A stretch of 64,000 nt of DNA from Hanleya hanleyi. Its lineage: Eukaryota > Mollusca > Polyplacophora > Lepidopleurida > Hanleyidae. The stretch lies in contig JAVTVY010037032.1 in NCBI GenBank assembly GCA_036873755.1, positions 105,787-169,786 of the forward strand, in the 5' to 3' direction. The translations under genes were made by a program, and so were the position numbers. The notes under the pieces are model-generated. The model made no database searches. It was not told where the DNA came from and worked only from the letters and a program-made list of their open reading frames with translations. Every line of letters starts with the position of its first letter. The first letter of the stretch is position 1. Of the stretch, positions 1 through 14,084 are shown piece after piece.

Positions 1-3000
1 GAAGGAAAGGGTTTGATAGGCATATTCATTATCTTGATCGCCGTACATTTGTCCATAGCCTTTATTAACAAACTAACTGAGCTGGGGATAAACTGAACTG
101 CAGGAAAAATAAAATTACATTTCTTAATGAGGTGTCAGTTCCGACCCACTGTCGCCAGTTCCGATCCAGCCTCGTTTTGACATTGACCTTTGACCCAGAT
201 ATAAACAAATGTAATCGTCAACATGATAATTTTTTCGCCAAAATAGGGTCCTAGCTGGATATTTCGTTTTGAATGTCTTCATCTCATAAGTGAACATCTG
301 ACGTTAAAGAATGCGGGTTGGGGTGATATTGATATTGTCGAGCTAATCATATTGGCAAGATATATTGGACCCTGAAATAACTCCGATGGCTAGTATGCAT
401 ATACTCACTCGAAAATGATGATAAATCAACCGTACTTCTACTTATTTTACCTCTGAATAGCAGATTAAAGAGAAGAAATGCTAATCAGCACTCGAGTTAC
501 GATTTTACGTAGTGAGCGCTGCGTTCGCAAGACATTTTCAGGCCATGGTACGACCCAGCTTGGCCATCCATGGATGATGGTGGTTCGGAACTGGGTCTGT
601 CAGTTGATGTCAACAATGGGGCAGGTAGCCTTTAGAGAGACCCCTCAGTAAATAAAATTTATGACAGATACATAGTACCATATGATAATTATATGTGAAA
701 AACAAAACATCAAAACTTTGATCGGAAGAGCTGGCAGACGACACGGTTTTTGACCAACGGCGAGTCCTGGTGTTTGTACTTGGACCGATGTAGTCGTGTG
801 TATGGAGTGGGTCTGCAAAGCTGTCTCCTAACAAAATCAGTGAATGCATAATATAATTTAACCATGATTGAGAGGTTGATCAACTTGCTTGAATACACCA
901 AATGTTTAATGATTTCGCGTGATCATGGTTATTTCTGTTAACTCTTTCAAAAATAGACTTGACACACATTGGAACACGACTGTTGATAGATTTTGGTACA
1001 GAGATGGGTGGTAGCCGGAAGCGGAAGGAAGTAAGTTCACGCTGGAGGAGCTTATAAGTCTATGACTTAGTGCTCAAATCAGAGGTATTCAGGTATATCC
1101 GAGTTGTATCTACGAATCGGTGTTTATCTTAATTCGTCACCCTCTGACTGCGAACATTTATATAACCAAATGACTATTGTGCAACGCATGGTGGTTGTCC
1201 CGGGTTAGGCAAAATTTGACACAATTATAAGCTACTAGCATATTTATTACCCGTCCCCTCACACTTTTTTTCACACCTACAGTCACCCCTCCCCCAGACT
1301 ACGGTGCGACTCCACTACATGGCACGATCTTATCCCCCTACCCCTCCCCCTCCAAACAGTGTCACCCTTCTTACAGTGGCAGGGCACCATTTCTGACATA
1401 ACCATTGGTTCGGACCCAGGAACACAGGGAAACGCACGGAGCCGCGGATGCACGGAATTTTTTTGCTATAGACGAACATTGCTCTAGATACCGTGCATGT
1501 GTTGCTACTCTCAACTCATCTGATTTGAGCGTTTGATATTTATCACCAGATTATACAAATCTGGAATCGAGGTATATCAATTGGCAATGACCGCGACATG
1601 TATACACCATATACTTGTTCGTCTGGAATTCATATTTAGAAACTGTCGACCTGTAGTTTCGGTCAAGCACATTAAAGGTGTATGTGTATCGTTCATGGTA
1701 TCGCGTAAAAGGGGATGTACAAAGCGAGGAGACCATTCATAGAACGGGTATTGAGAATTTTTTTTTGCAATATTTTTTATTCCGGTGGAGAAACAGTTCA
1801 ATGGAATATATACAAGTTGCAGTCTGTATGACCAACCCAATTCATATCACTCCACATGTGTACCACACGCGCGACACATTGACAACTCTTTAAAATTCAA
1901 ATTTGACAACTCTTTAAAATTCAAATTTCTCAAATGGTAAAATTTTGCTAAAGTTTTTCTTAAGATTCTCGATACCATGGGGTAGATTTGGTGAGAACGG
2001 TTTCTAGATCCGTTTTTCATATAGACACACTAAAAGGACTAAATTAATTGTGAGATTTTCGAGCACATAATGTAAATAATATAGAATCATCCTAGCAGTG
2101 ATATTCATCTGGACCACCTGTCTCGGAACGAATATTTACACTCCATAAAAATAGCTAACCCTTTTACTCACGTACTGTTTCATTAAAAGTCACTTCAAGG
2201 TATTGATATTAGGCAACATTTTCTTAGGTTTTCAAGATATATATACATTTTTTGTTTTTAAGCCTCCGAATAAGATCAACTCATATGTTATATTCGCAAT
2301 TCTAATACTTTTCACGCGTGTTCGGAGATCCAAATGAAAATTTCATGCCAAAAATCTTTAGCCATTAGGTATTCAAAGTTCCTCATATCAAAAGCGGTTT
2401 ACTATTTTTACTCATTAATATAGTCATATGATGCTGGTATATGGTGCAGTTATGAAATTTCGCAAGAAAGGTTTGGGTCATATCTGAACGTAATAACTAC
2501 AAAGACAACCAAATATTATAAAACTGATAATTAAAACATTTATAAATACAAAGTGTGATGAATATGTACAACAATAATAAGATAATGAACCAATTCAAAA
2601 AGTTATCCGTTTATCGTTTCATAATGCTGATTGACAGAACCTTAAATATCATTCGCTTTTCTGTCAAATATTTGTTCTTGTCCAATATAACTAAACATAT
2701 GAAACAATTTGATGATATATACATAATGAGATTTCTTTTCCAAGTGTTCTTGTGAGGTTATTTATATAAGAACCTCGCGCGGTAGTCGATCGTCGATGTG
2801 TTTTTAAATGAAAGTGTATACATATGCCCACTATTGCACAAATAACATCAGTCTTACCTATATCTTAAATAAAACGTTCATCCAGTACGATGTTATTGAT
2901 TCATTTCAACATTAATACACCCCATGTTGAAGTAGCTCCATTTGCCGCCAGCGGCTTGCTTCCTGTGTAATGCTGTGTAATGCTGTAGTGCCGAAAGATC

Positions 3001-3030
3001 AAATCACAAGTGTTTATGTGCAAAGTTTTT
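1..3030. other. Non-coding flank, no gene recognised
   Basis: I see no convincing coding exon here. Short open frames occur on both strands but none resembles a known family. The one clear local structure is a direct duplication of a 24-bp unit at about 1878-1926. The stretch just before 3031 would hold the 3' untranslated region of the minus-strand actin gene. Confidence 0.5.
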
Positions 3031-6000
3031 TTAGAAGCACTTCCTATGAACGATGTTGTGTCCCGACTCGTCATATTCCTGTTTGGATATCCACATCGAC
3101 TGGAAGGTTGAGAGAGAACCAAGGATGGATCCACCGATCCACACGGAATACTTCCGCTCCGGGGGTGCAATGACCTTGACCTTCATACTGGAGGGCGCCA
3201 GAGAACCGAGTTCCTTCGACATGCGATCAGTAAAGCCTGGACAACAAAGACAGAAACGGATAAAAATTCAGATTAAAGAATGTTGCCGAACAGATATAGC
3301 AATGGAATGAACTAAATCATAAAATATTCCAAAGAGAACCCACCAAAGAGGTGAAGATAACTGGATTAAATGGAACAAACTCTCTGCCATAGAATGCCAA
3401 ACGTTTATCTCAGAATCATGTCAAACACGATCTCAGCGTTCTGACTGACATTAGAATAATGCATAATCCCGTAATCCCAAATCCCTTCACACTAATATGC
3501 ACCCAAATATATATCATACAAGATCAGTGCAATCGAATGTGTTCGTATCTTTACAATAAAACTTATACGTTCCAAATGGATTATGTACAATGATGAAGTA
3601 TTTTATTTTTCCAATGGATATGTATACCACGGTCCTCAACCTAGTTTTAAATGGAATCGAGCAATACAATTACCCATACCTGGGAACATGGAACTACCAC
3701 CAGAGACAACCACGTTAGCGTACAGGTCACGTCTGATGTCAAGGTCACACTTCATGATAGATTCATATGTCAGCTCGTGGATCCCGGCGGACTCCATTCC
3801 TGAAAAATAACAACCGCATCGGTGTTTGTATTGATATTGTGATAAATAAATGTCATAAACTTACAAAAGTAGATATACTGAATGTTGAAGACTATTATAT
3901 TCTTTAGAAAAAAAAATTATTGCATATGTATATATTCGCTTAGTGTTAAGCATTACGCCATACCATATCACCATGTATTCAATAAATATAGGGCTCATCT
4001 ACGGAATGGCATATTTCTGCCATTTGTATCTCGAAAAAGTCGTAGGGAGTGTATGCTGGATGTTGTATATGTTTGGGCGGATAGCCAGGCTATCTGACGT
4101 GGCGCGTCATTCAGAGTGGCAGCAAATACCATGAAATATATTTTTCTCACGATGTGCTCAGCCGTTTATCTACATATTAAGTATAGACATTTTGGTGGTT
4201 TGTGACCATCTTGTAGCACATTTAGATTTCCAGAAGACCCATATACGTTCTTCAGCAAATTCTAATAACGTTCACTCACCAATGAAAGATGGTTGGAAGA
4301 GAGTTTCTGGACCTCGGAAGCGTTCATTGCCTATAGTAATAAGTTGTCCGTCCGGAAGTTCGTAGCATTTCTCTACACTGGTAGAAGTTGCTGCAGTTTC
4401 CATTTCTCGACTGAAGTCCAGTGCTATGTAACATAGCTTCTCCTTTATGTCTCGAACGATTTCTATTTCCGCTGAAAAATACAAAATAGCAAATAAGACT
4501 ACACGAATATGCACATTCTATAGTATATTCCGTCTTCGAAATTAAATCGAGAACCAGCAGATTCTGGAGAAAAGCGTTAAGAAATATCCAAATCTGAGTA
4601 TTAAACAGGAAGAATCCAATAAACTAAGGTACTTACAAGAGGTGGTGAAGTTATATCCCCGTTCGTGAAGGATGCGTCCCAGGTATGTGGTCAGATCACG
4701 TCCAGCCAAGTCCAGTCTTTTGATGGCATGAGGCAGGGCGTAGCCTATAGGATGAACCCATATTGTTCGAAATATAGTTATGCTAAACGGAATTATTCTG
4801 CTATGTATGCTTTTTGACAGGGATTCTTAACTTTATTTCATGTTTCGATGTCCCCACAACGTGTCATTTGTAAGTAAGACAAAGAGATGCACCGCTACCA
4901 TCACGTTACAATACAGGTAGGAACTTGAGCCGGTATGCATGTTTATGTTAATTACGTTGAAAATATTTTTACATTAAATAGTACTAGTTATATGGTATAT
5001 CCAAGAATATCTCGATTTACCTTCATATATCGGTACAACGTGAGAGACTCCATCCCCGGCATCAAACACTATCCCAGTGGTTCTGCCTGAAGAGTACAAG
5101 GACAAGACCGCCTGGATTGCCACGTAAAAGGCCGGTGTGTTGAACGTCTCAAACATTATCTGTAAGTATACAATTGAAGCACCATCTGAATATCTCCAAA
5201 CGAAATATACTTTTTCCATCCGGATTTAAACTTATAAATCGATAAAGTGCATATTTGAACAAAGAGATAATAATCCACGTATTCTTCCGAAGTGTCAGTG
5301 GAGAGTAATTGCTCCAGTCTCCAAGTAGCATAAGAGGAAGAGAGATTCAGCTAAACAAACCAAATTATTGCTCTTCACACGAACGTAATTATTCATGAGA
5401 CCCATATGTGATTGATTTTTGTATTTTGTTCTCATACTCTCCAAAAAAAACCTCCAACAAACTCCCTATTTCAGAGGGCCACCTACTAAGAAAAAACGTA
5501 TACCGTTGTTGAACAATTTATATGGTACTGCATAATGCCCGCTACATAATTGTGAATATACAATGTTTGAAATAATGAATGGATAAACTGACTATATTTT
5601 GGATCCGAATATTGTCTAGATTAAATTCAGAGACATACCTGGGTCATTTGTTCCCTATTAGCTTTTGGGTTAAGTGGGGCCTCGGTTAACATAACTGGGT
5701 GATCCTCTGGAGCCACACGTAGCTCGTTGTAGAAGGTGTGATGCCAAATCTTCTCCATGTCGTCCCAGTTTGTTACAATTCCATGTTCCACAGGATAGCG
5801 AAGGCTAAGAACGCCTCGATGGCTCTGAGCCTCGTCACCGATATAAGAATCTTTTTTCCCCATTCCTACCATCACTCCCTATAGTACACAATGTGCATGA
5901 GATAAGGTTTGCAATGAAAGGAATATTTACTGTGCCCACATTGCCTTTAAAATGTTTGGCAACTGTTAATCAGGAGACTATTTTGCGGAATTTGAATGTG

Positions 6001-6375
6001 TATACAACTCACAATTCCATATTGTTCATAATACAGAATGTTGGAATTTTTATTGACGGTACAGTGAAATTATTTTTTTTCATTTAGCTGAAACTTGTTC
6101 GCTTCCCTTTCGTCAATTTGAATTATTTTCTCAAATAACAGATATTCGGGGAGAAGAAAAAATAACAGCTAGACTTAATAACGCATAGGTAAGCGATTCA
6201 TAACAATAATTACTCTGTCTATTTATATAATCCTTACCTCGTATCGTGGCCTGCCAACTATGGCGGGAAATACGGCTCGTGGAGCGTCGTCGCCCGCGAA
6301 CCCCGCCTTGCACATACCAGACCCGTTGTCGATGACAACACTGGCCACTTCATCGGCTTCAAGGTTGAATGGCAT
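3031..6375 (-). CDS. Actin, complete 7-exon gene
   Basis: This encodes actin, the ATP-binding cytoskeletal filament protein. Seven exons join in frame: 6238-6375, 5639-5878, 5021-5159, 4637-4744, 4280-4471, 3680-3799 and 3031-3236. They total 1143 nt, giving 380 residues plus TAA. All six introns have GT-AG borders and phases agree across every junction. The protein starts [20 protein letters not shown], so the N-terminus is a few residues longer than cytoplasmic actin, and it keeps the nucleotide-loop DNGSG and GDGV motifs. It ends with the canonical actin C-terminus (QEYDESG...IVHRKCF). The ATG at 6375 is the only one in frame before the conserved region. A splice-acceptor-like CAG lies just upstream, so a non-coding first exon is possible. 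Substitutions such as FDAGDGV and KRLDLAGRD indicate a divergent invertebrate or tissue-specific paralogue. No break is visible, and the gene appears functional and single-copy in this window. Confidence 0.95.
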
Positions 6376-8033
6376 TTTGGGTATTTATTCTGCGGATGAT
6401 AAAATGCCGAAAATCAATAAGTTCCGTAATTTCTCATGAATGAAATGATGGTACGTAGTATTTCAAACAACGATATTGGTTCAATCATGTACGATGTAAA
6501 TACCGTACTCCAATGTATCATACAGAAATACAGATTGTGTCTAACGAATGTGGCACTTATATAACCCCGCCCCTTCAAATGGACGTGTATTTAAGAGTGA
6601 AAATTGCTGTTTCAGTTAAAACAACTTTTAAAAGGGAAACGAAACCAAACATCCATAAAATCTACAATCACAATGGTTGTAATTGCAATATATAAGTTTA
6701 ATTAATATTGTACATAGAGTTATTGTTACAATGCAGTTTCTTAGTAAAACGGATAATCAATTTACTGCTGTAAAGTTGGTTTCCTACCTTTCTCTGTGTT
6801 CGTATATTCTTGAACAGCGTTTCCAGTCCCTTTCTGCTCGTTGAATTGCTTCTAAAAGCTCTTGTTCTGTGAAAGTCGTTGTCACTGACCATTTTCCCCG
6901 GTATATATAGCAGAAAGTTGGAAGTTCTTGGAAAGATGTAGTCACCAAATGATGGTCTCCAAATAAGGTTAATACGTGCCATATATGGTAAAAGATCTGA
7001 CTCAAGGTACTGTTTCACGTAGATTTACCTGGAAAGACTGATTCCAATGTGCCTGACCAGCAATATTACTATCATACGAGTAAGCGGTATATTTAAACTG
7101 TAAACAATATTCATGAATGTAGCTGATTGATCAACATACTGCGTTGTACTTGAGTCACCATACATAGAGTGGTATTACACCACCAGGTTAAATTATAACG
7201 GCTGGACTGGATTAATATGATATCCAAAATAAAGAATGACCGCAGTGCTCCACATTTCAGTTTTACTTTTAACATGACTCGTCAAGCATTAAATATCGCT
7301 AGGTTGTATGAATAATATATTGAAGGTACCGATTAAAAGGCAGAACACACTGTATATTATTGTTTTTCGCATAGATTTTCGCATAGGTTTTTCTTAAATA
7401 GGCTTGTAACGTCTACGCGATATGCACTGAGATATATTCTAGTAGACAGCTAAGAGCTTAATGCTCTATTCTCGGTATGTGTTTCGACCTAGTTAGAACA
7501 ATATCGCACTTCAACTAAAGATAATCTGATAAAAACATGTGTTAGCCAACTTAACTTGATTTTTATAACTCTAAATAATCGCGCAAAACTATCCCGTTGA
7601 TTATTAAAGCTAATTTATCTGTTGAATAAGCTCATTTAAGCCAACATATGTCTGCACTGTAGTCGTTTATTAAAACAGCCGATATCGTTATGACAAATAG
7701 AGGAGCTGTGCTTTCGACCGATCTGTCTAGCTGTAACGCATGCCTGGGGCCGGGTATCAGCATCTTCATTTTATCCAGCCAATTTCGAAGTGGGAACGTA
7801 GAAATTCGCTCCATAAAATGAAGATGGGTATGAACCGCTCACTTGCCAACCCCTTTTACGGTTATACTTGGTTTACAACCGTGTGTACACACCTACACAG
7901 TAAAGCTAAAATATGACTATTGATTCATGTCTATACAGGTCACCATGTGAGCATAACTAAAAATAGCTATCAGTGAGCTCAATGCCATGTGCTCGTATAC
8001 GGAGCGGTTGGTTAGGCAAGCTCACTGCTAATG
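6376..8033. other. Actin upstream region, no gene seen
   Basis: About 1.7 kb 5' of the actin start. It should contain the actin promoter and possibly a leader exon, but I cannot place a transcription start. Open frames near 6700-7020 on the minus strand show no recognisable domain. Confidence 0.4.
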
Positions 8034-8035
8034 TC

Positions 8036-8765
8036 TGTCCATTTTAATTATTCGTCTACTTTGGAGCTTGTCAAATATCAGTAGTTAACTCTGCATAAAT
8101 TATCTTTTTTGCAGCGTGTAATACAAACTGAATTCTACAAAAGGACTACCATTTCTCCGTGATATCGATAATATATGATATCACGCTTGAAATAACTTTG
8201 TAATTCTCTCCATATAAAACTTCAGAACATTTTTGTCATGTGCCGAGCATCAATTACATAGAGAAACGTCATAATATATTCATATGGCACAAAGGTCATT
8301 GATTCCGTATTAAGTAATAACTGGCGGTCCGTTGGAGTGTCACCTATATCCCCATCCTCGCTAAAACCAGGGGTATCTCTATCTCTATGATAGATATAAC
8401 GTTCGCCTTTGGCTCACAAATAGAAACCACGACGTGGTGAAGATGCTATATCCCATGCCCAGTGAGATTGCCGAATTATAAACCACACACACCTCTAAGA
8501 CCGTACACGGCATTGTCGACTTTTGTGCTAGTGAACACGAATACATTATGATGCCTCCCTATATGTAATTGAGGCCCGGTACATGAAAGAACTGTACTGA
8601 AGTTTTATATGGAGAGAATTACAAAGTTATTTCAAGCGTGATATATTATCGATATCACGAATCATTTTGTAGAGTTCAGTTTGTTCTTCATGCTGCAAAA
8701 AATTTATGCAAACTTATCTACTGATTTTTTACAAGCTCCAAAGTAGACGACTAATTAAAATGGAC
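8036..8765. mobile_element. Foldback/MITE-like element with long inverted arms
   Basis: The segments at about 8036-8221 and 8601-8765 are inverted copies of each other. The outer ends read tgtccattttaatt and its complement, and the inner ends read ctctccatataaaac and its complement. Small indels give the arms slightly different lengths. About 380 bp of unrelated sequence without a coding frame separates them. This is the structure of a non-autonomous DNA transposon with long terminal inverted repeats. I could not define a target duplication. Confidence 0.7.
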
Positions 8766-10514
8766 ATCTGGTAGAAAATAGGTGTATATATTCCATTTCC
8801 AAATATATTGGGCACTTCTCGTGATTCATTTCATATCAGGTGAGGTAGTTCTAATGTAATAACCAAATGATACTCAGGATGATAACCAATGATTCAACTA
8901 TACACTGGAAATTTTTTATTCATTTCAATCGAATTTCATGGATTTTATTCACTGATCATTGAGCTAAAGCCGAGTCACACAGCAAGTCAAAATATCTGAT
9001 ACGAAACCTGCTTACATATTTAGCATTCCGTCCCTTTTTGGCGTATCTGCCTTGAAGTGACCATAATCTGCCAGTGGGCCAATAGTATTTTCTCATCAAG
9101 CCAGTAATACGAATAAAATCATCCAATCTCTTTTCATCCCGCCCTCTTGTATCGTTTTACGGATATGTCATGCCGGATAATTATAAATTACGCAATCTGA
9201 TTTTCGACCCTGAGACAGGGGTCTTTCCCGAGAGGATAGTTAAACCAATAATTTGAAAATTGAACAATCATATTGATTACCCGGTACTAGATTAGTTGTA
9301 TAAAATTCGCCCTGCATGGACATGCACGATGCTGGAAATCAAACCAAAGCTGTATTTAGGAAAGAAATATATTTGCATTGTTTTAGCATCTTCTTGCTGG
9401 CTAAATCCGATGTCGGTGAACGCATATTTTAGAAACGAAATCGTGGTCTCCCTTGTTTTATAGATGCTGTCTGGCGATGGTCGGTGAGAGGCATCTACGG
9501 CATTCCCCAGTCCTCTGTATAGTAACTGACCATTTCCGCTCAGAAAGGCTGCTGAGGAGCTCTGACCAATTACTGATCTCACTGTACTGACTCAGTACAG
9601 CATCGTCAGCAGGAGCTGTACATGTCAAGTACGGTTGAGTTAATTATAGATCCCAAGCCGTTACTGTACATTTCAAGCCGTACTGCACAGAGCCGTCCAA
9701 TAAAATAAAAGACCTTTTTGAACAATGCTGATAGGTAGGGAACTGCACAGTAGTGAACGGTTTCCTGTATACAGGCCCGAGGAATTTATACGAGACTGGG
9801 CAATATTTTCTGGCAGGGAGCGGAGTGTGTATAAACCAAACCTCCAGAAAATTTCCTCTCTCTCCTTCTCACATCCCCTCCTCCATCTTAGATTGCTAAG
9901 GGCATTTCACGTTTCACTAAATACTACGAGCAGTTTCTACGTATGATCGTGCCATGCGTTCGGATGATGCCCCTCCTCCTTCTCGCTATGTAATTGTTTA
10001 TGAACTCATACACTGAAAAAAAAATTCTTAAAATTTAAGAAATATTCCCCCACCAGCGGAATATTCCTTAAAATTCAATAAGGAATATTCCCTACCATGT
10101 TAAGAAATTTAATCAGATTGATTTGGGATGTGAAGTTTTTGATTGAACAAAATACTGGTTACTTACTTTACAGGTAAATGCCAGTCAAATATTATTTAAC
10201 TTACGGAGTTAATTTGTATCGATTATCCACTATACAGAGCTGGAGATATGTGTTAAAGTATCTACTGCAAACTCCAGAGAACTGAATCCCATTCATTGGG
10301 ATTCCTTTTGGTTCCAGTTTCTCTTTCCCGATGGGCAATTTTTGATTTCGAGAAACCAACTGGAAACTATAACGTTTCAGTTCCTAACTGGTTTCCGCGG
10401 TGAATGCTATTAATGTTGACTGCTTCAACTTTTGCCATAACTTCAGCAAAACCGGGAAAGTGACATATGAGCGGAGTAGAGATACCACAGGTTCCAAGAC
10501 AGCGCCTGTTTTTC
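8766..10514. other. Intergenic, no gene recognised
   Basis: No supported gene. A minus-strand open frame at about 9292-9582 lacks a recognisable domain. Around 10020-10110 there are short A/T-rich palindromes built on ttcttaaa and ggaatattcc. Confidence 0.4.
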
Positions 10515-10515
10515 T

Positions 10516-10539
10516 GTTGTTGTTGTTGTTGTTGTTGTA
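10516..10539. repeat. (TTG)n microsatellite
   Basis: Eight uninterrupted TTG/TGT triplets lie in non-coding sequence. Confidence 0.9.
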
Positions 10540-10726
10540 AGAATGTATGTGCCATAATCCCATCTTTGTATTATTATTTTTTTCACTCCTTGCAGTAAAA
10601 CAAGGGGGACCATCTGGACCGAGTATTCGTCAGATGGAATCAGCAACATTTCCCCCGAAAATATCTCAAAGAGTTGACATACGATCATTTGAGACATTCC
10701 AAAGCAGGGTAAAATCTGGATGGAGG

Positions 10727-10812
10727 AAACCATCCATGAATTGATGTGATATCTGACGGTCGTAATTCATGAATTACGACCGTCAGATATCACATCAATT
10801 CATGGATGGTTT
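10727..10812. repeat. 86-bp perfect palindrome
   Basis: Two 43-nt arms are exact inverted complements with no spacer, centred between 10769 and 10770 in attcatgaat. Imperfect pairing continues for about 20 nt on each side. It would extrude as a cruciform, or may be a head-to-head fusion of a short element. Confidence 0.93.
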
Positions 10813-10839
10813 TCTCCATCTAGGCAAAATCATCAAAAC

Positions 10840-12349
10840 GAGAACTACTGGAAATCCAGGAGGCTTCCAGCCAAACCTAGAAGGCTGCCATCTTTACAGC
10901 CTAAGGAACGACGTCCCAAGATCAAACCGTTACCCAAAACACTACCATGTGCCGTTACTGGGCAAATTTCTGTGCAAGGCAGCTTACAAAAGCTGAAAAG
11001 AATTTCTTTTCAGAGGGTTAAACCACTGCCCAATGTGATGCTGCGTAGTCCCACTGTCAACGAGTGTGAACCTGTGAGAGAGACCGATGAAGGCTTCTAA
11101 GACCTGCCGGAGCGCGCAGATCTCCTCAAACCTTTCGCCGCAAGTTTAGATCCAATAAAGTCGGTCGAGTTTTATCGGGACAACTATGCCAATACGAAAG
11201 ATATATACGTCCCCAGGCGCGGTCAAGTCTCACAAGCGGTCTTACTAAGACATCTTCGCAACGAAAAAGAAGCAAACTGAGTTGGGATTGGCCCTTGGCG
11301 ATCTGGAAGAAACATGGGATGAATTTTTCGAGACTTATTTGCGACATGACACTTTTGACCCGTCTAAATGGCCCTGGAACATGGATAATGCAAGTTAACG
11401 AGCCAACAATTCTTTGACGAGCTTTACTGTACGTCATGATCAATGGAATGCGTTTTTGCCTTTCGGCCTTGGACTTCTTTATATTCCGTATAACAATATG
11501 TTACAACTTTAAAAATCTCACAACATAATCAAAAGGATATTTTAAAATTTCAGTTTTCTCTGTGTGTCTCTTGATTGCTGATTTCGTACACTGATGAGAT
11601 CTAGGGCCTACCACACAGTTACACCTTGCCTGTCTTTCAGGTATAAGTGCCCTTGGGAAGACTGCTTTAACATTGGTCACTATCAAGCTGGAATACAGTT
11701 CATTCAATATATTAGAAACGTTTTGGGAATTTCACTCAAGATAACTGCTCAATGGTGGTTTTGTGCAAATGTGTTAATGACGTAGTCTTGGCAAGTATAA
11801 TAATAATAATAGACTAGTCCCATTTTCAGAAAATCGGAGTTGTTAACCTTGTCTGGACTCGGCGATTTAGCCCCCCCCCCCCCACTAAATATTTGTTGTT
11901 GTTTTTTTATGAATATTTGTATTCATTTTCAATGTAATCCTCTTACACACTTATATACACATTATACATTGTGTGACAACAAAGAGCACTTAACAACGAT
12001 TACATAATAGTTGATACAATTTCTCTCATTGTGAAAAATAAATACATATGTAAATATTAATATATTTCCTCTCTTTATATTGCAGTGGTACACGTTCCTA
12101 GAGCTCTTCTGTTATGCGTTGTCATTGTGTCACTTTCCCTGCCAATCCTCACACACCCCTCTCACATCAGCTCTCACAACGTTCTGAAGAAATTTTCGAA
12201 AAGACACCATCTTTTGTTGAATTTATGCATTGTCTGTGCTGTGCTTGCGATATATCGTTCCGCCTTGTAATGAATTTCGAAAATATTCAATAGAGCCTGT
12301 ATATGAAGTTGTTTGGATTCGGTCTTCTTGTTAATGATACATTTCTTAG
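10840..12349. other. Non-coding, with one unassigned open frame
   Basis: A plus-strand frame from about 10850 to 11099 stays open for roughly 80 codons of basic, proline-rich sequence and ends in TAA. I recognise no family and it has no clear start or splice site. The rest is AT-rich and includes a poly-C tract near 11870-11883. Confidence 0.35.
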
Positions 12350-12622
12350 TTAACAGCATAAGCGTGTTGAGGGCACATTGGTCTTTATCCCACCCATTAT
12401 TATTTTGTCTGAAGTAATGTGTGCCCTCAGCTTAGCCAATTTTAAAAGCCATTTTTCTAACACCCCCATTTTTGCATTTGAACATTCTATTGATAGGTGT
12501 TCGAGGGTTTCAATATTATTTCCACAGTGTTCACATTTATCATCTTCGACATAGCCTATTTTGTGTAGAAAAGATTTAGTTGCCACTATTCGGTGTAGAA
12601 TTGTATATTGAATCTCTCGCAA
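12350..12622 (-). pseudogene. LINE reverse-transcriptase C-terminal fragment
   Basis: The conceptual protein contains the C-terminal helical and zinc-binding region typical of non-LTR retrotransposon polyproteins (zf-RVT type). It reads REIQYTILHRIVATKSFLHKIG, followed by CEHCGNNIETLEHLSIECSNA, with the Cys-x2-Cys...His...Cys pattern. Only about 65 residues of family-like sequence survive and no polymerase core is attached, so it is a truncated relic. It is oriented on the minus strand and is unrelated to the neighbouring genes. Confidence 0.75.
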
Positions 12623-12807
12623 TGATGTACATTTGGTACAGTGGATAGTAGAAGAGTGTACATTATCTCAGTGAATTCTTACTGTGTGAAATAGTGGAAT
12701 ATTGTGAAATATTGTTCTTACTCTTTGGGATAGGGAAATGAAATCTCCAATAATATATCTTGGGGTCAAGCTCTACAAGAAAAGCTTACAAAAATTAAAG
12801 CTGGACT

Positions 12808-13130
12808 GTGATGACTCCGGAGTTACGTCATATTCTTATTCTGCATTGGTCGATTTTTCGGTCAGATTTTCCGAATTTTATATTTACGCAATTTCTCCGC
12901 AAAAACTGCATGATAAATCAGTAAATATGACTGTGATGTGAAATAAAATAGTTTTTGCCCACTTTTCATCACGGAAAAGCAGAAATTTTGAATAAATATG
13001 ACGAAAACATCACTTTTCTGGTACTCCACTTGGCCGCCATCTTGAATTTACCCATGATCCTCTGCTCGGAGGTTATGCAAATAGGCTCAATTTTTTGTTG
13101 TTCCGAAGATAGAGCAGAAAGTTTGGTAGG
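12808..13130 (+). repeat. Dispersed repeat, copy 1
   Basis: This segment resembles the reverse complement of 25905-26240. Shared blocks include a gccgccat-type core, aatttacccat and a stretch around atgacgtca/acgtcat. No coding potential is visible. It is probably a short interspersed or MITE-type repeat, and it is followed by a poly-G run at 13140-13152. Confidence 0.6.
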
Positions 13131-14084
13131 GGAGGAGGTGGGGGGGGGGGGGGCATTTTGCCCCACCCCCCAGCCTCCAGACCGGAATTTGGCCCACAGA
13201 GGTTTCGTCTAGTCCGAGTTGTCTTCCTTGCCTCCAGATGGCAGCACGATCGATGCCAAAAGGGGAATTCCCACAGCAGCGTCGTTATTTAGTGAGTTTA
13301 TTTTTTTGCGGAGATATACTGGACACGCTCGACCCTGTGGTTGCACTGATCCTAGACTCGTCATAATAACAACACCTATAGGTTACCTTTATTACTATAG
13401 CTCTTACTTCCCATGGATTCATGTATTTTTGTCGTGCCAATACGGTTTTGGGGAAACCTGTATGACTATGACGAAGGTTCCCTACTTGCCATTTATGCTG
13501 GGCATAGTGCTGGTGATATTGTCGGGGACCCTTCTGCGGCCCTGCGGCTGGAAGTGACCGTCACATAACCCGGAAGTAACCTTTGACCCGGATGTGACCT
13601 GTGACCCGAATGTGACGTCATCGCGACGTCACTGCGCTAGGACCCCACCCGTCGAATCCTCATTTTCCGGGAATTACCAGAAATTAATGATATGTAAGTA
13701 GGTCAATAGGGGCCCAGATCCACTTATATTTCTACTAACGTTGAAAAAGAAAGCGGTTCTATCGACGACCGAGGCGGGAAAAGGGATAATGGCCCGTAGC
13801 GGGAAATACGTTGAACCGATATACAGTTGAACGTTTACTCGGTCGTAAATAAATTTTTTCCTACACATCAGTATTACATGTTTCATTTTGATAACTTTTA
13901 AGGTTGGTTCTGTCAGTTGTAGATTTTAGTGTAGATATATAGAAACATATGCGCGAGAATAATAATGTATCAAAACAGTGCACCTTAACACTGAAGTTTC
14001 CACAAAGACACAGGTTATATTCCAGTGAGACCTGCATATGGCGTATACATATCTCGCCTAGTAGCATTTGCTAGATCCTGTGTT

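Noticed and set aside
9292..9582. Minus-strand 96-codon frame as a gene
   Set aside because: No start context, domain or splice evidence; composition like surrounding intergenic DNA.
10850..11099. 80-codon basic, Pro-rich frame as a host exon
   Set aside because: No recognisable domain, no clear splice borders, and it lies beside a palindrome; listed only as unassigned sequence.
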